Shown: piece by piece, positions 17,330 to 25,559 of the stretch | Numbering within the stretch: position 1 is the first letter of the stretch | Layout of the letters: every line of letters starts with the position of its first letter | Assembly: GCA_023404675.1 (NCBI GenBank) | Contig: JAEYAW010000013.1 | Span: 1-64,000, forward strand | Reading direction: 5' to 3' | Length of the DNA stretch: 64,000 nucleotides | From: Pseudomonadota bacterium | Lineage (GTDB): Bacteria > Pseudomonadota > Alphaproteobacteria > Rhizobiales > Xanthobacteraceae | Position numbers and translations under genes: made by a program | Notes under the pieces: generated by a model | What the model was told of the DNA's origin: nothing | Seen by the model: only the letters and a program-made list of their open reading frames with translations | The model's database searches: none

Positions 17330-17931
17330 TGATCGCTCATCTCGCACGCTGGATCAGACCCGATGTGCTGCGGCAGCGGCTTGCACGGCGCTGCGCGGTT
17401 TTCGCGCGCGACCGGAGCGGGCTCGCGGCGACCGAGTTCGCGCTGCTCGTTCCGTTGATGTTGGTTCTGTTTTTCGGAACGGTCGAGGTTTCGAGCGGGG
17501 TCGCTGTGGACCGCAAGATCACGATCGCGGCGCGCGCGCTGTCGGATCTGATCTCGCAGGCCACCACCGTGACCGATACCGATTTCACCAACACCTTCGC
17601 GGCCGGGGCGATCATCATCGCGCCCTACGACGCCGGCCCGATCAAGGCGAAGATCTCCCAAATCTATGTGAATGCTGACAAGGTGGCCAAGGTCGTCTGG
17701 GGCAAGGCCTATAACGATACGGCCCGGGCCGCGAACGATGTCGTCACGACGTCGTTGCCCGCAGGGCTGCTGATTCCGGACACCTACCTGATCTGGAGCG
17801 AGGTCAACTATCGATACGTGCCGGTCCTCGGCTATGTGATGGACCAGGTGGGTGTCACGCTGGGCGAGCAGACGTTCACGCGCCCGCGCCAGTCCACCTG
17901 CGTGACCTACAAGACCTCGACCTGCTCCTGA
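17329..17931 (+). CDS. TadE/TadG family minor pseudopilin
   Basis: 200 residues. A pilin-like segment, RSGLAATEFALLVPLMLVLFFGTVEV, sits near residues 28-55, again with the ATEFAL core and Glu. It is followed by a periplasmic domain (ITIAARALSDLISQATTVTDTDF, PAGLLIPDTYLIWSEVNYRYVPVLG) and ends with a Cys-containing tail (STCVTYKTSTCS). It has no von Willebrand domain, so it is TadE/F-like rather than a full TadG. It overlaps the preceding TadE-like gene by one base. Confidence 0.88.
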   Translation: MIAHLARWIRPDVLRQRLARRCAVFARDRSGLAATEFALLVPLMLVLFFGTVEVSSGVAVDRKITIAARALSDLISQATTVTDTDFTNTFAAGAIIIAPYDAGPIKAKISQIYVNADKVAKVVWGKAYNDTARAANDVVTTSLPAGLLIPDTYLIWSEVNYRYVPVLGYVMDQVGVTLGEQTFTRPRQSTCVTYKTSTCS

Positions 17932-18054
17932 CCGGCGGAACTACTCGCCGGCCACCGGCGGCTATCCGCAGGCCGGGCGAGCCTGTCGGAAGCGGGACAA
18001 GCGGGAGACAGCACAACCAAGCAGGCGGCAGCACAAAATCGGGCGGCAGCACAA

Positions 18055-18082
18055 AAAAGGCCACGCGTGAGCGTGGCCTTTT
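18055..18082. terminator. Bidirectional terminator between the TadE/G genes and cspA
   Basis: AAAAGGCCACGC (18055-18066), GTGA loop, GCGTGGCCTTTT (18071-18082): a 12-bp stem with A/T tails on both sides that fits both the plus-strand pilus genes and minus-strand cspA. Just before it, three degenerate copies of a GGCAGCACAAAA-like unit (about 18008-18057) form a short tandem array. Confidence 0.85.
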
Positions 18083-18159
18083 GGCTTGATTCTGCCGCCT
18101 GTCGACGGCGTTGCTGGCCGATTTATCCGGCGCCCGTCAGCGGGGCCGGATGAGCAGCT

Positions 18160-18372
18160 TCAGTTCGCAGCGCGAAGGTTGTCGGCGGACGACTTGCCGG
18201 ACCGGCGATCAGCAACGATCTCGTAGCTGATCTTCTGGCCCTCGCGGAGGGTGCCGAGGCCGGCACGCTCAACGGCGCTGATATGCACGAACACGTCATT
18301 GCCACCGTCATCCGGCTGGATGAATCCGTAGCCCTTCGTCGCGTTAAACCACTTAACGGTTCCCATGCTCAC
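18160..18372 (-). CDS. Cold-shock domain protein, CspA family
   Basis: 70 residues. A single cold-shock domain (OB fold) that binds single-stranded RNA/DNA and melts RNA structure. RNP1 (KGYGFIQPD) and RNP2 (DVFVHISAV) are present, and the start MGTVKWFNATKGYGFI is canonical. The start could be ATG 18372 (MSMGTVK) or two codons later. The tail ADRRSGKSSADNLRAAN resembles the alphaproteobacterial class of CspA paralogues. It lies downstream of infA and a DEAD-box helicase on the same strand, forming a translation/cold-adaptation group. Confidence 0.95.
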   Translation of the reverse strand: MSMGTVKWFNATKGYGFIQPDDGGNDVFVHISAVERAGLGTLREGQKISYEIVADRRSGKSSADNLRAAN

Positions 18373-18720
18373 TGGGGAAGTCCTTCTCGATATAAGTCAC
18401 TAGTTGCCCGCAACCGACGGGCTGGTGGTATCGAATTTTAGGAGTGGTCGTCAGCGTATAAACCGGCTGCACCGGCGGTAGCTACATCGTCCAGCCGAAA
18501 ATCGATGGGGTATCTTACTCGAAAGTGAAGATTGAGACAATGCTGACATGCGTCGCGAGCGGTTGTCCGCGACATCACGTCGTGGCTTCGCATTTGAATC
18601 AATCAGGATCCGAGGAAATCGGTGTGGCACACGGCGTGCCGCATCGCGGCGGGCCATGAAACCCCGGGGTAACTTTGCGTCCCAAGCCGCGGTTCGCCGG
18701 GAGCGGACCGCGCATGAGGA
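18373..18720. other. Long leader/intergenic region between infA and cspA
   Basis: 348 bases without a convincing gene. Read on the minus strand it is the upstream region of cspA. Cold-shock genes often have long structured 5' leaders, and the stretch next to the start (18373-18440) has AT-rich patches (GATATAAG, GAATTTTAG read on plus). I see no terminator-like hairpin after infA, so readthrough from infA is possible. Confidence 0.4.
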
Positions 18721-19008
18721 TCAGCGACGGCGAAACTGGCCGCCACGGTGCTGGCCCGGCCGCGCCGGTCCGGCTCCGGGAGGACGTTCGTCCTTGTGAC
18801 GGAAAATCAGGCGCCCTTTTTCGAGATCATAGGGCGACATCTCAACCGTCACGCGATCCCCGGCCAGCGTCTTGATCCGGTTCTTCTTCATTTTGCCGGC
18901 GGTGTAGGCAACGATCTCGTGCCCTGCATCAAGCTGCACGCGATACCGGGCATCGGGAAGGATCTCGGTTACCAGACCTTCAAACTGGATCAGTTCTTCT
19001 TTCGCCAT
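18721..19008 (-). CDS. infA: Translation initiation factor IF-1 with basic C-terminal extension
   Basis: 95 residues. The S1-like OB fold is complete (MAKEELIQFEGLVTEILPDA, YTAGKMKKNRIKTLAGDRVTVEMSPYDLEKGRLIFRHK). IF-1 binds the ribosomal A site during initiation. Usual bacterial IF-1 is ~72 residues; this one has a ~22-residue tail rich in Gly, Pro, Arg and Gln (DERPPGAGPARPGQHRGG...). Several Rhizobiales carry two infA genes, and this divergent, extended form next to a DEAD-box helicase is probably the second copy. It follows the helicase by 23 bases on the same strand. Confidence 0.9.
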   Translation of the reverse strand: MAKEELIQFEGLVTEILPDARYRVQLDAGHEIVAYTAGKMKKNRIKTLAGDRVTVEMSPYDLEKGRLIFRHKDERPPGAGPARPGQHRGGQFRRR

Positions 19009-19031
19009 GAAGTCTCCGAAATGTGAAAGGC

Positions 19032-20537
19032 TCAGCCGCGCGGGCCGGAATTGGGCTTGGATCGGGAGGGCTTGCGCTGCATGAAGCCGATACCCTGAAC
19101 GCCGCTTCCGCCGCCAGCCCCCTGATTGCTGCGCTGTGGCTTGCGGCCCTCGTTATTATGCACAGGCGTATGCTCGCTGCCGTGACCACGGCCGTCGCGG
19201 CCGTCCCGCGCCTGATGGCGCTGCTGTCCCGGCGCGGATTGCGCATCGTGCGGACGCGACGACTGCGGTCCGCCCGGACGCCGTCGCCGGCGTGACTTCG
19301 CCCCATTGGGAGCGTTCTGGCCACGGCTGCCATCGTCGCGGCGAGCGGGTTTGCCGTGATGCTGACGCGCGGGCGCGGTGTCCGCCGGGGCGGCGCCTGC
19401 TCCGCCGGCGGTTCGCCGGTCCTCCCTGGGGAGGCTGATGCGGATGAGGCGTTCGATGTCGCGCAGATAACCAAGCTCCTCCCCGCCGGCGCACAGCGAG
19501 ATCGCGGTGCCTTCGGTGCCGGCGCGCGCCGTGCGGCCGATCCGGTGCACGTAGGTTTCCGGGACATTGGGCAGGTCGAAATTGACCACGTGGCTGACGC
19601 CGTCCACGTCGATGCCGCGCGCCGCGATGTCGGTCGCGATCAGCGTGCGGACTTCGCCCGACCGGAACTGGGCCAGAACCCGCTCGCGGTAATTCTGCGA
19701 CTTGTTGCCGTGGATGGCATTGGCCGCGATGCCGGCCTTTTCGAGGCTCTTCACGATCTTGTCCGCACCGTGCTTGGTGCGCGTGAACACGAGGGCGCGG
19801 TCCACCGGCTCCTCGGTCAGGATCCGCGCGAGCGCCGCGGGCTTGGCCGTATAGTCGACCTGAATCACGCGCTGGGTGATGCGGTCCACCGTGGAGGACA
19901 CCGGCGTCACCGCGACGCGTGCCGGATCGCGCAGCATGGTGTCGGCGAGATCGGCGATATCCTTCGGCATCGTGGCCGAGAACAGCAGCGTCTGCCGCCG
20001 CGCGGGCAGCTTGGCGACGATTTTGCGGATATCGTTGATGAAGCCCATATCCAGCATGCGGTCCGCTTCGTCGAGGACGAAGAAGCCGACCTGGTGCAGT
20101 TTGACGGCGTTGCCGCGAATGAGATCGAGCAGCCGGCCGGGCGTGGCCACCAGCACTTCGACGCCCTGCATCAGGGCGCGGACCTGACGCCCCATCGGCA
20201 CGCCGCCGATCGCCAGCGTGGAACTGAGCCGGATGTGGCGGCCATAGGTGTTGAAGCTGTCGAGGATCTGTCCCGACAATTCGCGGGTCGGGCTGAGCAC
20301 CACGACGCGGCAGCTCTTGGGCTCCGGACGGACGCGGTCCTCAAGCAGCCGATGCAGGATCGGCAGCGCGAAGGATGCGGTTTTGCCGGTCCCGGTCTGG
20401 GCGATGCCGATGACATCGCGTCCCGACATGGCGAGTGGAATGGTTTGAGACTGGATAGGCGTGGGTGTGACGTAGTTCTCGTCACTCAGCGCACGCATGA
20501 GCGGATCGGCAAGGCCGAGATCCTGGAAGGATGTCAA
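19032..20537 (-). CDS. DEAD-box ATP-dependent RNA helicase (RhlE/DeaD type)
   Basis: 501 residues. All helicase motifs are present: Q motif (FQDLGLADPLMRAL...TPTPIQSQTIP), motif I (AQTGTGKT), Ia (PTRELSGQI), II (VLDEADRMLDMGF), III (SAT), IV-VI (TRTKHGADKIVKSL, ATDIAARGIDVDGVSHV, YVHRIGRTARAG). After residue ~375 comes a ~125-residue low-complexity tail rich in Arg, Gly, Gln, Pro and His, probably disordered and RNA-binding. Such enzymes unwind structured RNA during ribosome assembly and cold growth. It is the first gene of the helicase-infA-cspA run. Confidence 0.93.
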   Translation of the reverse strand: MTSFQDLGLADPLMRALSDENYVTPTPIQSQTIPLAMSGRDVIGIAQTGTGKTASFALPILHRLLEDRVRPEPKSCRVVVLSPTRELSGQILDSFNTYGRHIRLSSTLAIGGVPMGRQVRALMQGVEVLVATPGRLLDLIRGNAVKLHQVGFFVLDEADRMLDMGFINDIRKIVAKLPARRQTLLFSATMPKDIADLADTMLRDPARVAVTPVSSTVDRITQRVIQVDYTAKPAALARILTEEPVDRALVFTRTKHGADKIVKSLEKAGIAANAIHGNKSQNYRERVLAQFRSGEVRTLIATDIAARGIDVDGVSHVVNFDLPNVPETYVHRIGRTARAGTEGTAISLCAGGEELGYLRDIERLIRISLPREDRRTAGGAGAAPADTAPARQHHGKPARRDDGSRGQNAPNGAKSRRRRRPGGPQSSRPHDAQSAPGQQRHQARDGRDGRGHGSEHTPVHNNEGRKPQRSNQGAGGGSGVQGIGFMQRKPSRSKPNSGPRG

Positions 20538-20937
20538 AGGTGTTCTTTCAATACGGCGTCGCGGGCCGGCAGCCTTGCAGGCTCCGTGGCGTCAGGCGGA
20601 ACGCCCGCGTGTTCGGAGCGTCACTATGTTTGCTGAAACGATCAGGCCGGAAACCCGCATGAGCCCGAACGGGCGCTGATATCCAACACGCGGCCTGCGC
20701 AAACCCGGCTGGTCGCCCAGGCGACTCGGTAACCGGCTTGTCTGCGCTCGATATGACGCATAAGGGCCGGATTTTCAAGGCCGGAGATTGAAACGGTCCG
20801 CCGATATCTTGGGCGGGCCAGCAGTTTGATCATACCTCTTGCATACGTTTGTCGCGCGGAAGTTGCGGCTTCTCGCGGGAAGGGCTGCAAAAAGCGACAA
20901 TTTCCGGCCTATCTGCCTACATAATGAACCGAGTTTT

Positions 20938-20954
20938 TGCATAAAAAATATGCA
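20938..20954. promoter_or_regulatory. NtrC-like enhancer palindrome upstream of urtA
   Basis: TGCATAAAAAATATGCA is a perfect 17-base inverted repeat with TGCAY-N7-RTGCA geometry, as in NtrC enhancer sites (TGCAC-N7-GTGCA). It lies ~75 bases upstream of the sigma-54 -24 element, within the usual range for a looping activator. The inner C/G of the consensus is T/A here, so the match is close rather than exact. Confidence 0.6.
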
Positions 20955-21028
20955 TACATCGTGGCCCGCGAGGCGGAACGCGCCCGAATCCCGGAGCAAT
21001 GTCAATACGTTATTTATACCACCATGCG

Positions 21029-21043
21029 TGGCATAGTTCTTGC
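21029..21043 (+). promoter_or_regulatory. Sigma-54 (RpoN) promoter of urtA
   Basis: TGGCATAGTTCTTGC contains the GG and GC dinucleotides separated by exactly ten bases (consensus TGGCACR-N4-TTGC). It is positioned 72 bases upstream of the urtA ATG, with transcription expected to begin near 21054. This implies nitrogen-limitation control of the transporter and probably the urease genes. Confidence 0.75.
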
Positions 21044-21114
21044 GATTCCCTTAACGCACGGTCAAACGACCGCGCGCAGCGTTTTTCGCGTCTGCGTCAG
21101 GGAGAGAGCATCAC

Positions 21115-22434
21115 ATGTACAATTTGTCGAGGAAATTGCCGGTGGCGGGACTGACAAGGCGGAGCTGGATGGCGATGGCCGCCGCAGCCGTTCTCGGCCT
21201 GACCTCCTTTGGGGAAGCAAGGGCTCAGGAGACCATCAAGGTTGGCATTCTGCATTCGCTTTCCGGCACCATGGCCATCAGCGAGACCACGCTGAAAGAC
21301 GTGATGCTGATGCTGATCGAGGAGCAGAACAAGAAGGGCGGCGTGCTCGGCAAGAAGCTTGAGGCTGTCGTGGTGGATCCGGCCTCGAACTGGCCACTGT
21401 TCGCCGAGAAGGCGCGCGAGCTGATCACCAAGGACAAGGTATCTGCGGTGTTCGGCTGCTGGACCTCGGTGTCGCGCAAGTCCGTGCTGCCGGTGTTCAA
21501 GGAGCTCAACAGCATCCTGTTCTACCCGGTGCAATATGAGGGCGAGGAGAGCGAGCGCAACGTGTTCTACACCGGCGCGGCTCCGAACCAGCAGGCGATC
21601 CCGGCCGTCGACTATCTGATGAAGGAAGAAAAGGTGAAGCGCTGGGTGCTGGCCGGCACCGACTATGTCTATCCGCGCACCACCAACAAGATCCTGGAGG
21701 CCTATCTGAAGTCCAAGGGCGTCGCGCCCGAAGACATCATGATCAACTACACCCCGTTCGGCCATTCCGACTGGCAGACCATCGTGGCCGACATCAAGAA
21801 GTTCGGCTCGGCAGGCAAGAAGACCGCGGTGGTCTCCACCATCAACGGCGACGCCAACGTCCCGTTCTACAAGGAGCTGGGCAACCAGGGCATCAAGGCG
21901 ACCGACATCCCGGTCGTGGCGTTCTCGGTGGGTGAGGAAGAGCTCGCCGGCATCGACACCAAGCCGCTGGTCGGCCATCTCGCGGCCTGGAACTACTTCC
22001 AGTCCATCAAGACTCCGGAGAACGAGAAGTTCATCAAGGAGTGGCAGGCCTTCACCAAGAATCCGAAGCGCGTGACCAACGATCCGATGGAAGCGCACGT
22101 GATCGGCTTCGCCATGTGGGTGAAGGCGGTCGAGAAGGCCGGCACCACCGATCCGGACAAGGTGATCGACGCGTTGCCGGGCACCGAGGCTCCGAACCTG
22201 ACCGGCGGAATCTCCAAGATGCTGCCCAACCACCACATCACCAAGCCGGTGTTCATCGGCGAGATCAAGGCGGATGGCCAGTTCGACGTGGTGTGGAAGA
22301 CCCCGGGTCTGGTGCCGGGCGACGCATGGTCGAAGGAGCTGGACGGCTCCAAGGATCTGATCGGTGACTGGGTCACCCTGAAGTGCGGCAACTACAACAC
22401 CGTCACCAAGAAGTGCGGCGGTCAGGGCACCTGA
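21115..22434 (+). CDS. urtA: Urea ABC transporter substrate-binding protein UrtA
   Basis: 439 residues. Periplasmic urea receptor of the type 1 (branched-chain amino acid-like) family. The N-terminus has a twin-arginine-like signal (LTRRSWMAMAAAAVLGL) ending near AQA/RAQE at about residue 39. Mature-domain blocks include IKVGILHSLSGTMAISETTLKDVMLMLIEE, FGCWTSVSRKSVLPVF and LFYPVQYEGEESERNVFYTGA, all characteristic of UrtA rather than LivJ. An AGGGAGAG ribosome site precedes the ATG. It begins urtABCDE, upstream of the urease genes, and is preceded by the sigma-54 promoter. Confidence 0.96.
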   Translation: MYNLSRKLPVAGLTRRSWMAMAAAAVLGLTSFGEARAQETIKVGILHSLSGTMAISETTLKDVMLMLIEEQNKKGGVLGKKLEAVVVDPASNWPLFAEKARELITKDKVSAVFGCWTSVSRKSVLPVFKELNSILFYPVQYEGEESERNVFYTGAAPNQQAIPAVDYLMKEEKVKRWVLAGTDYVYPRTTNKILEAYLKSKGVAPEDIMINYTPFGHSDWQTIVADIKKFGSAGKKTAVVSTINGDANVPFYKELGNQGIKATDIPVVAFSVGEEELAGIDTKPLVGHLAAWNYFQSIKTPENEKFIKEWQAFTKNPKRVTNDPMEAHVIGFAMWVKAVEKAGTTDPDKVIDALPGTEAPNLTGGISKMLPNHHITKPVFIGEIKADGQFDVVWKTPGLVPGDAWSKELDGSKDLIGDWVTLKCGNYNTVTKKCGGQGT

Positions 22435-22454
22435 TGCGGGCCTGACCTCCTGCT

Positions 22455-22556
22455 CCCGACGCGGTTTCCTCCACCCGCGTCGGGACATGCTCCCCGAGCC
22501 GGCTGGACCGCCGGACATCTCGACCTCGAGGGCGACGCTCTGCCCGTCGCCCTCGA
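22455..22556 (+). terminator. Two hairpins between urtA and urtB (probable attenuating 3' structure)
   Basis: Hairpin one: CCCGACGCGG (22455-22464) pairs with CCGCGTCGGG (22475-22484), a 10-bp stem. Hairpin two: TCGAGGGCGACG (22526-22537) pairs with CGTCGCCCTCGA (22545-22556), a 12-bp stem followed by a pyrimidine-rich tract (TCTTTCTCTTTCC). The second looks like an intrinsic terminator with partial readthrough. Such structures commonly let the binding protein be made in excess over the permease. Confidence 0.75.
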
Positions 22557-22572
22557 TCTTTCTCTTTCCGGG

Positions 22573-24195
22573 GTGGGTGACGTGCTGTTTTGCTTTCGAC
22601 GCCTTTGCGCCGCGGTGCTGGCTTGCCTCGCGCTGATCGTTTTCGCCAATACGCTCGCGTTGGCCGGCCCGTTCGAGGATGCCGTCGCGAAGTTCGCCAA
22701 CGACTCCTTCTCTGATACGGACGAGGCGGTCGGCGCCGTCGCAGCCAGCGGCAATCCGCGTGCGCTGGCGATCATCGAGGCGCTGCGCGACGGACGCCTG
22801 CTGGCTGTCCCCGAGAGCAAGCAGGTGCTGGTGCGGCAGGCCGACGGCACGATCCTTGATGCCGCAACCGGACAGGCCGTGGCCGCCGCGCCGGCCGGCG
22901 CGAGCAGCGTGCGGCTCAACAACCGGCTGCGCCGGTCCGTCGAGGCCGCGCTCGGCAGCCTGACTTTGCAATCGCCCGATCCTGCGACCCGCATTCAGGC
23001 GGCGCAGACCGTGTTCAAGAGCCGCGACGAAACAGCGCTTCCCGCCATCGAGGCCGCGCTGGCCCGGGAGAGCAGTTCGGCCGCGAAACAGGCCTTCGCC
23101 GAGGCCCGCGCCGCCATCATTCTCGGCAAGCCCGACGCCAGCGAGGCGGACAAGCTCGACGCCATTTCCGTCCTGCGCAACCGGGGCGATCAGGATGCGC
23201 TGGCGCTGCTGTCGGGTCTGCCGGCGGGATCAGCGGAGAGCGTGACGAAGGCGGCGCAAAGCGCCGTCAGCTCCATCCAGAGCAATCTGGCGCTGTGGTC
23301 GATGGTTCAGAACGGCTGGTATGGCCTTTCGCTCGGCTCGGTGCTGCTGCTGGCGGCCATCGGCCTTGCCATCACCTTCGGCGTGATGGGCGTCATCAAC
23401 ATGGCCCACGGCGAGATGGTGATGCTGGGCGCCTACACCACCTTCGTGGTGCAGGAGGTGATCCGCACCAGCTATCCCGGACTGTTCGATTACTCGCTGG
23501 TGATCGCGCTGCCGCTGGCCTTCGCCGTCGCGGGGCTGATCGGCATCCTGATCGAGCGCACCGTGATCCGGTTTCTCTACGGCCGCCCGCTGGAGACGCT
23601 GCTGGCGACATGGGGCGTGTCGCTGATTTTGCAGCAGGCGGTGCGCACCGCCTTCGGCCCGACCAACCGCGAGGTGGGCAACCCGTCCTGGATGAGCGGC
23701 GCGTTCGAGGTGGGGCATATCACCATCACCTACAACCGGCTGTGGATCGTGGTGTTCACCTTCGCGGTGTTCCTGATCCTGCTGGCGATGCTGCGCTTCA
23801 CCCGCCTCGGTCTCGAAATGCGCGCGGTGACGCAGAACCGCCGCATGGCCGCGTCGATGGGCATCGCCACCTCGCGGGTCGACGCCCTCACCTTCGGCCT
23901 TGGTTCCGGCATCGCGGGGATTGCGGGCGTGGCGTTGTCGCAGATCGATAACGTCAGTCCCAACCTCGGCCAGAGCTACATCATCGATTCCTTCATGGTG
24001 GTGGTGTTCGGCGGCGTCGGCAATCTGTGGGGCACGCTGGTCGGCGCGCTGACGCTCGGCATCGCCAACAAGTTCCTCGAACCCGTGGCCGGTGCCGTGC
24101 TCGCCAAGATCGCGATCCTCGTGCTCATCATCCTGTTCATCCAGAAGCGCCCGCGCGGCCTGTTCGCGCTGAAGGGTCGGGCGGTGGAGGCATGA
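22573..24195 (+). CDS. urtB: Urea ABC transporter permease UrtB
   Basis: 540 residues. A signal-like N-terminus and a ~220-residue extracytoplasmic domain (AKFANDSFSDTDEAVGAVAASGNPRAL...) precede a LivH-type permease with about eight TM segments, including GVMGVINMAHGEMVMLGAY and FGLGSGIAGIAGVALSQIDNVSPNLG. The extra N-terminal domain distinguishes UrtB from ordinary LivH. The GTG at 22573 is used, with an alternative GTG at 22582; no ATG fits. With UrtC it forms the membrane channel for urea. Confidence 0.94.
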   Translation: MGDVLFCFRRLCAAVLACLALIVFANTLALAGPFEDAVAKFANDSFSDTDEAVGAVAASGNPRALAIIEALRDGRLLAVPESKQVLVRQADGTILDAATGQAVAAAPAGASSVRLNNRLRRSVEAALGSLTLQSPDPATRIQAAQTVFKSRDETALPAIEAALARESSSAAKQAFAEARAAIILGKPDASEADKLDAISVLRNRGDQDALALLSGLPAGSAESVTKAAQSAVSSIQSNLALWSMVQNGWYGLSLGSVLLLAAIGLAITFGVMGVINMAHGEMVMLGAYTTFVVQEVIRTSYPGLFDYSLVIALPLAFAVAGLIGILIERTVIRFLYGRPLETLLATWGVSLILQQAVRTAFGPTNREVGNPSWMSGAFEVGHITITYNRLWIVVFTFAVFLILLAMLRFTRLGLEMRAVTQNRRMAASMGIATSRVDALTFGLGSGIAGIAGVALSQIDNVSPNLGQSYIIDSFMVVVFGGVGNLWGTLVGALTLGIANKFLEPVAGAVLAKIAILVLIILFIQKRPRGLFALKGRAVEA

Positions 24196-24343
24196 GGATG
24201 ATCGCAACCGAAATGGTCCGGACGCGGTCGGCGTGCTCCCTCTCCCGCTTGCGGGGGAGCGCCGGGGAGGCGGCAGGTCGAGCGTCCGCGCTGCCGCCGG
24301 CCGTTGAAAACAGCTCCCTCAGCCGCTGCGCTTCGCGTGGCTT

Positions 24344-24386
24344 TATCCTGAGGCGCGCGCGCGGAGTGCGAGCCGCGAAGGATGGA
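24344..24386. repeat. Dispersed intergenic repeat (CCTGAGG...CGAAGGATG type)
   Basis: The 199-base gap between urtB and urtC contains TTATCCTGAGG...GCGAGCCGCGAAGGATGGA, which matches the imperfect palindromic element ATCCTGAGG-N-CTCGAAGGATGA common between genes in Bradyrhizobium relatives. A second copy in opposite orientation lies at 27184-27234. A further CTCCCGC-TTG-CGGGGGAG palindrome lies at about 24245-24262. Confidence 0.6.
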
Positions 24387-24394
24387 GGCGTGCG

Positions 24395-25555
24395 ATGACC
24401 CATCCGCTCATCCGCACGCTCGACCGCGGCGCATGGATCTTCATCGGCATCATTGCCGCGGTGGGAATCCTCGTGCCGCTGCTCAACCTGCTGCTGCCCG
24501 CGTCATCGCCGCTGCATGTGCCGACCTACCTCGTCGCGCTGTTCGGCAAGTATCTGTGCTACGCGCTGCTGGCGCTCTCCATCGACCTGATCTGGGGCTA
24601 TGCCGGCATCCTTTCGCTCGGCCACGGCGCGTTTTTCGCGCTTGGCGGCTACGCGATGGGCATGTACCTGATGCGCCAGATCGGCTCGCGCGGCGTCTAC
24701 GGCAATCCGGTGCTGCCCGACTTCATGGTGTTCCTGAACTGGAAGGAACTGCCGTGGTACTGGTACGGCTTCGACATGTTCTGGTTCGCCGTGCTGATGG
24801 TGCTGCTGGTGCCGGGGCTGCTCGCCTTCGTGTTCGGCTGGTTCGCGTTCCGCTCGCGCGTCACCGGCGTGTACCTGTCGATCATCACCCAGGCGATGAC
24901 CTATGCGCTGCTGCTCGGCTTCTTCCGCAACGATTTCGGCTTCGGCGGCAACAACGGCCTGACCGACTTCAAGGACATTCTCGGCTTTAACGTGCAGGCC
25001 GGCGGCACGCGCGCCGCGCTGTTCGCGCTCAGCGCGCTGGCGCTGATCGTCGGATTCCTGATCTGCCGCTTCATCGTCACCTCGAAGTTCGGCAAGGTGC
25101 TGATCGCGGTGCGCGACGCGGAATCGCGCACGCGCTTCCTTGGCTACCGCGTCGAATCCTACAAGCTGTTCGTGTTCACGCTGTCGGCCTGCATGGCCGG
25201 TGTCGCGGGCGCGCTCTACGTGCCGCAGGTCGGCATCATCAATCCGAGCGAGTTCGCGCCGGGCAATTCCATCGAGGCGGTGATCTGGGTGGCGGTCGGC
25301 GGCCGCGGCACGCTGGTCGGCGCGGCGCTGGGCGCGGTCGTCGTCAACTATGCCAAGACGTTCTTCACGTCCGGGGCGCTGGCGCCCTACTGGCTGTTCA
25401 TGCTCGGCGCGCTGTTCGTGCTGGTGACGCTGCTGATGCCGCGCGGCATCGTCGGCACGTGGCAGAACTGGCGCAGCGGCGTGAAGGAGCGCAAGGCGGC
25501 GCGGCCGACCCCTTCGCCGGAAGATGCGGCGGGCGCGCCGCGCTTGGCGGAGTAG
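24395..25555 (+). CDS. urtC: Urea ABC transporter permease UrtC
   Basis: 386 residues. LivM-type permease with about ten TM segments: DLIWGYAGILSLGHGAFFALGGYAMGMYL, FRSRVTGVYLSIITQAMTYALLL, and AVRDAESRTRFLGYRVESYKLFVFTLSACMAGVAGALYVPQVGIINPSEF. The segment FGFGGNNGLTDFKDILGFNV is typical of UrtC. The cytoplasmic tail is basic and Ala/Pro-rich. It follows a 199-base spacer holding repeats and ends 4 bases before urtD. Confidence 0.95.
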   Translation: MTHPLIRTLDRGAWIFIGIIAAVGILVPLLNLLLPASSPLHVPTYLVALFGKYLCYALLALSIDLIWGYAGILSLGHGAFFALGGYAMGMYLMRQIGSRGVYGNPVLPDFMVFLNWKELPWYWYGFDMFWFAVLMVLLVPGLLAFVFGWFAFRSRVTGVYLSIITQAMTYALLLGFFRNDFGFGGNNGLTDFKDILGFNVQAGGTRAALFALSALALIVGFLICRFIVTSKFGKVLIAVRDAESRTRFLGYRVESYKLFVFTLSACMAGVAGALYVPQVGIINPSEFAPGNSIEAVIWVAVGGRGTLVGAALGAVVVNYAKTFFTSGALAPYWLFMLGALFVLVTLLMPRGIVGTWQNWRSGVKERKAARPTPSPEDAAGAPRLAE

Positions 25556-25559
25556 GCCG

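Larger units (their letters stand above)
20538..21114. other. Regulatory region upstream of the urea transport/urease island
   Basis: 577 bases with no convincing gene, separating the minus-strand helicase from plus-strand urtA. The right half is markedly AT-richer than the neighbouring genes, and holds an NtrC-like palindrome and a sigma-54 promoter (annotated separately). The left half (20538-20840) should contain the helicase promoter; I cannot pick out a clear -35/-10 there. Confidence 0.6.

Noticed and set aside
18008..18057. Short array of GGCAGCACAAAA-like units considered as a CRISPR remnant
   Set aside because: Units are ~15 bases with no unique spacers and no cas genes nearby; it is a degenerate tandem repeat before a terminator.
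20590..20620. GGAAC-N16-CGTC pair as another stress promoter
   Set aside because: It points toward urtA from 500 bases away with no gene in between and has one mismatch; chance occurrence is likely.
21097..22971. Minus-strand open frame of 624 codons opposite urtA/urtB
   Set aside because: Antisense to urtA with its clear signal peptide and receptor motifs; no domain in the translation.
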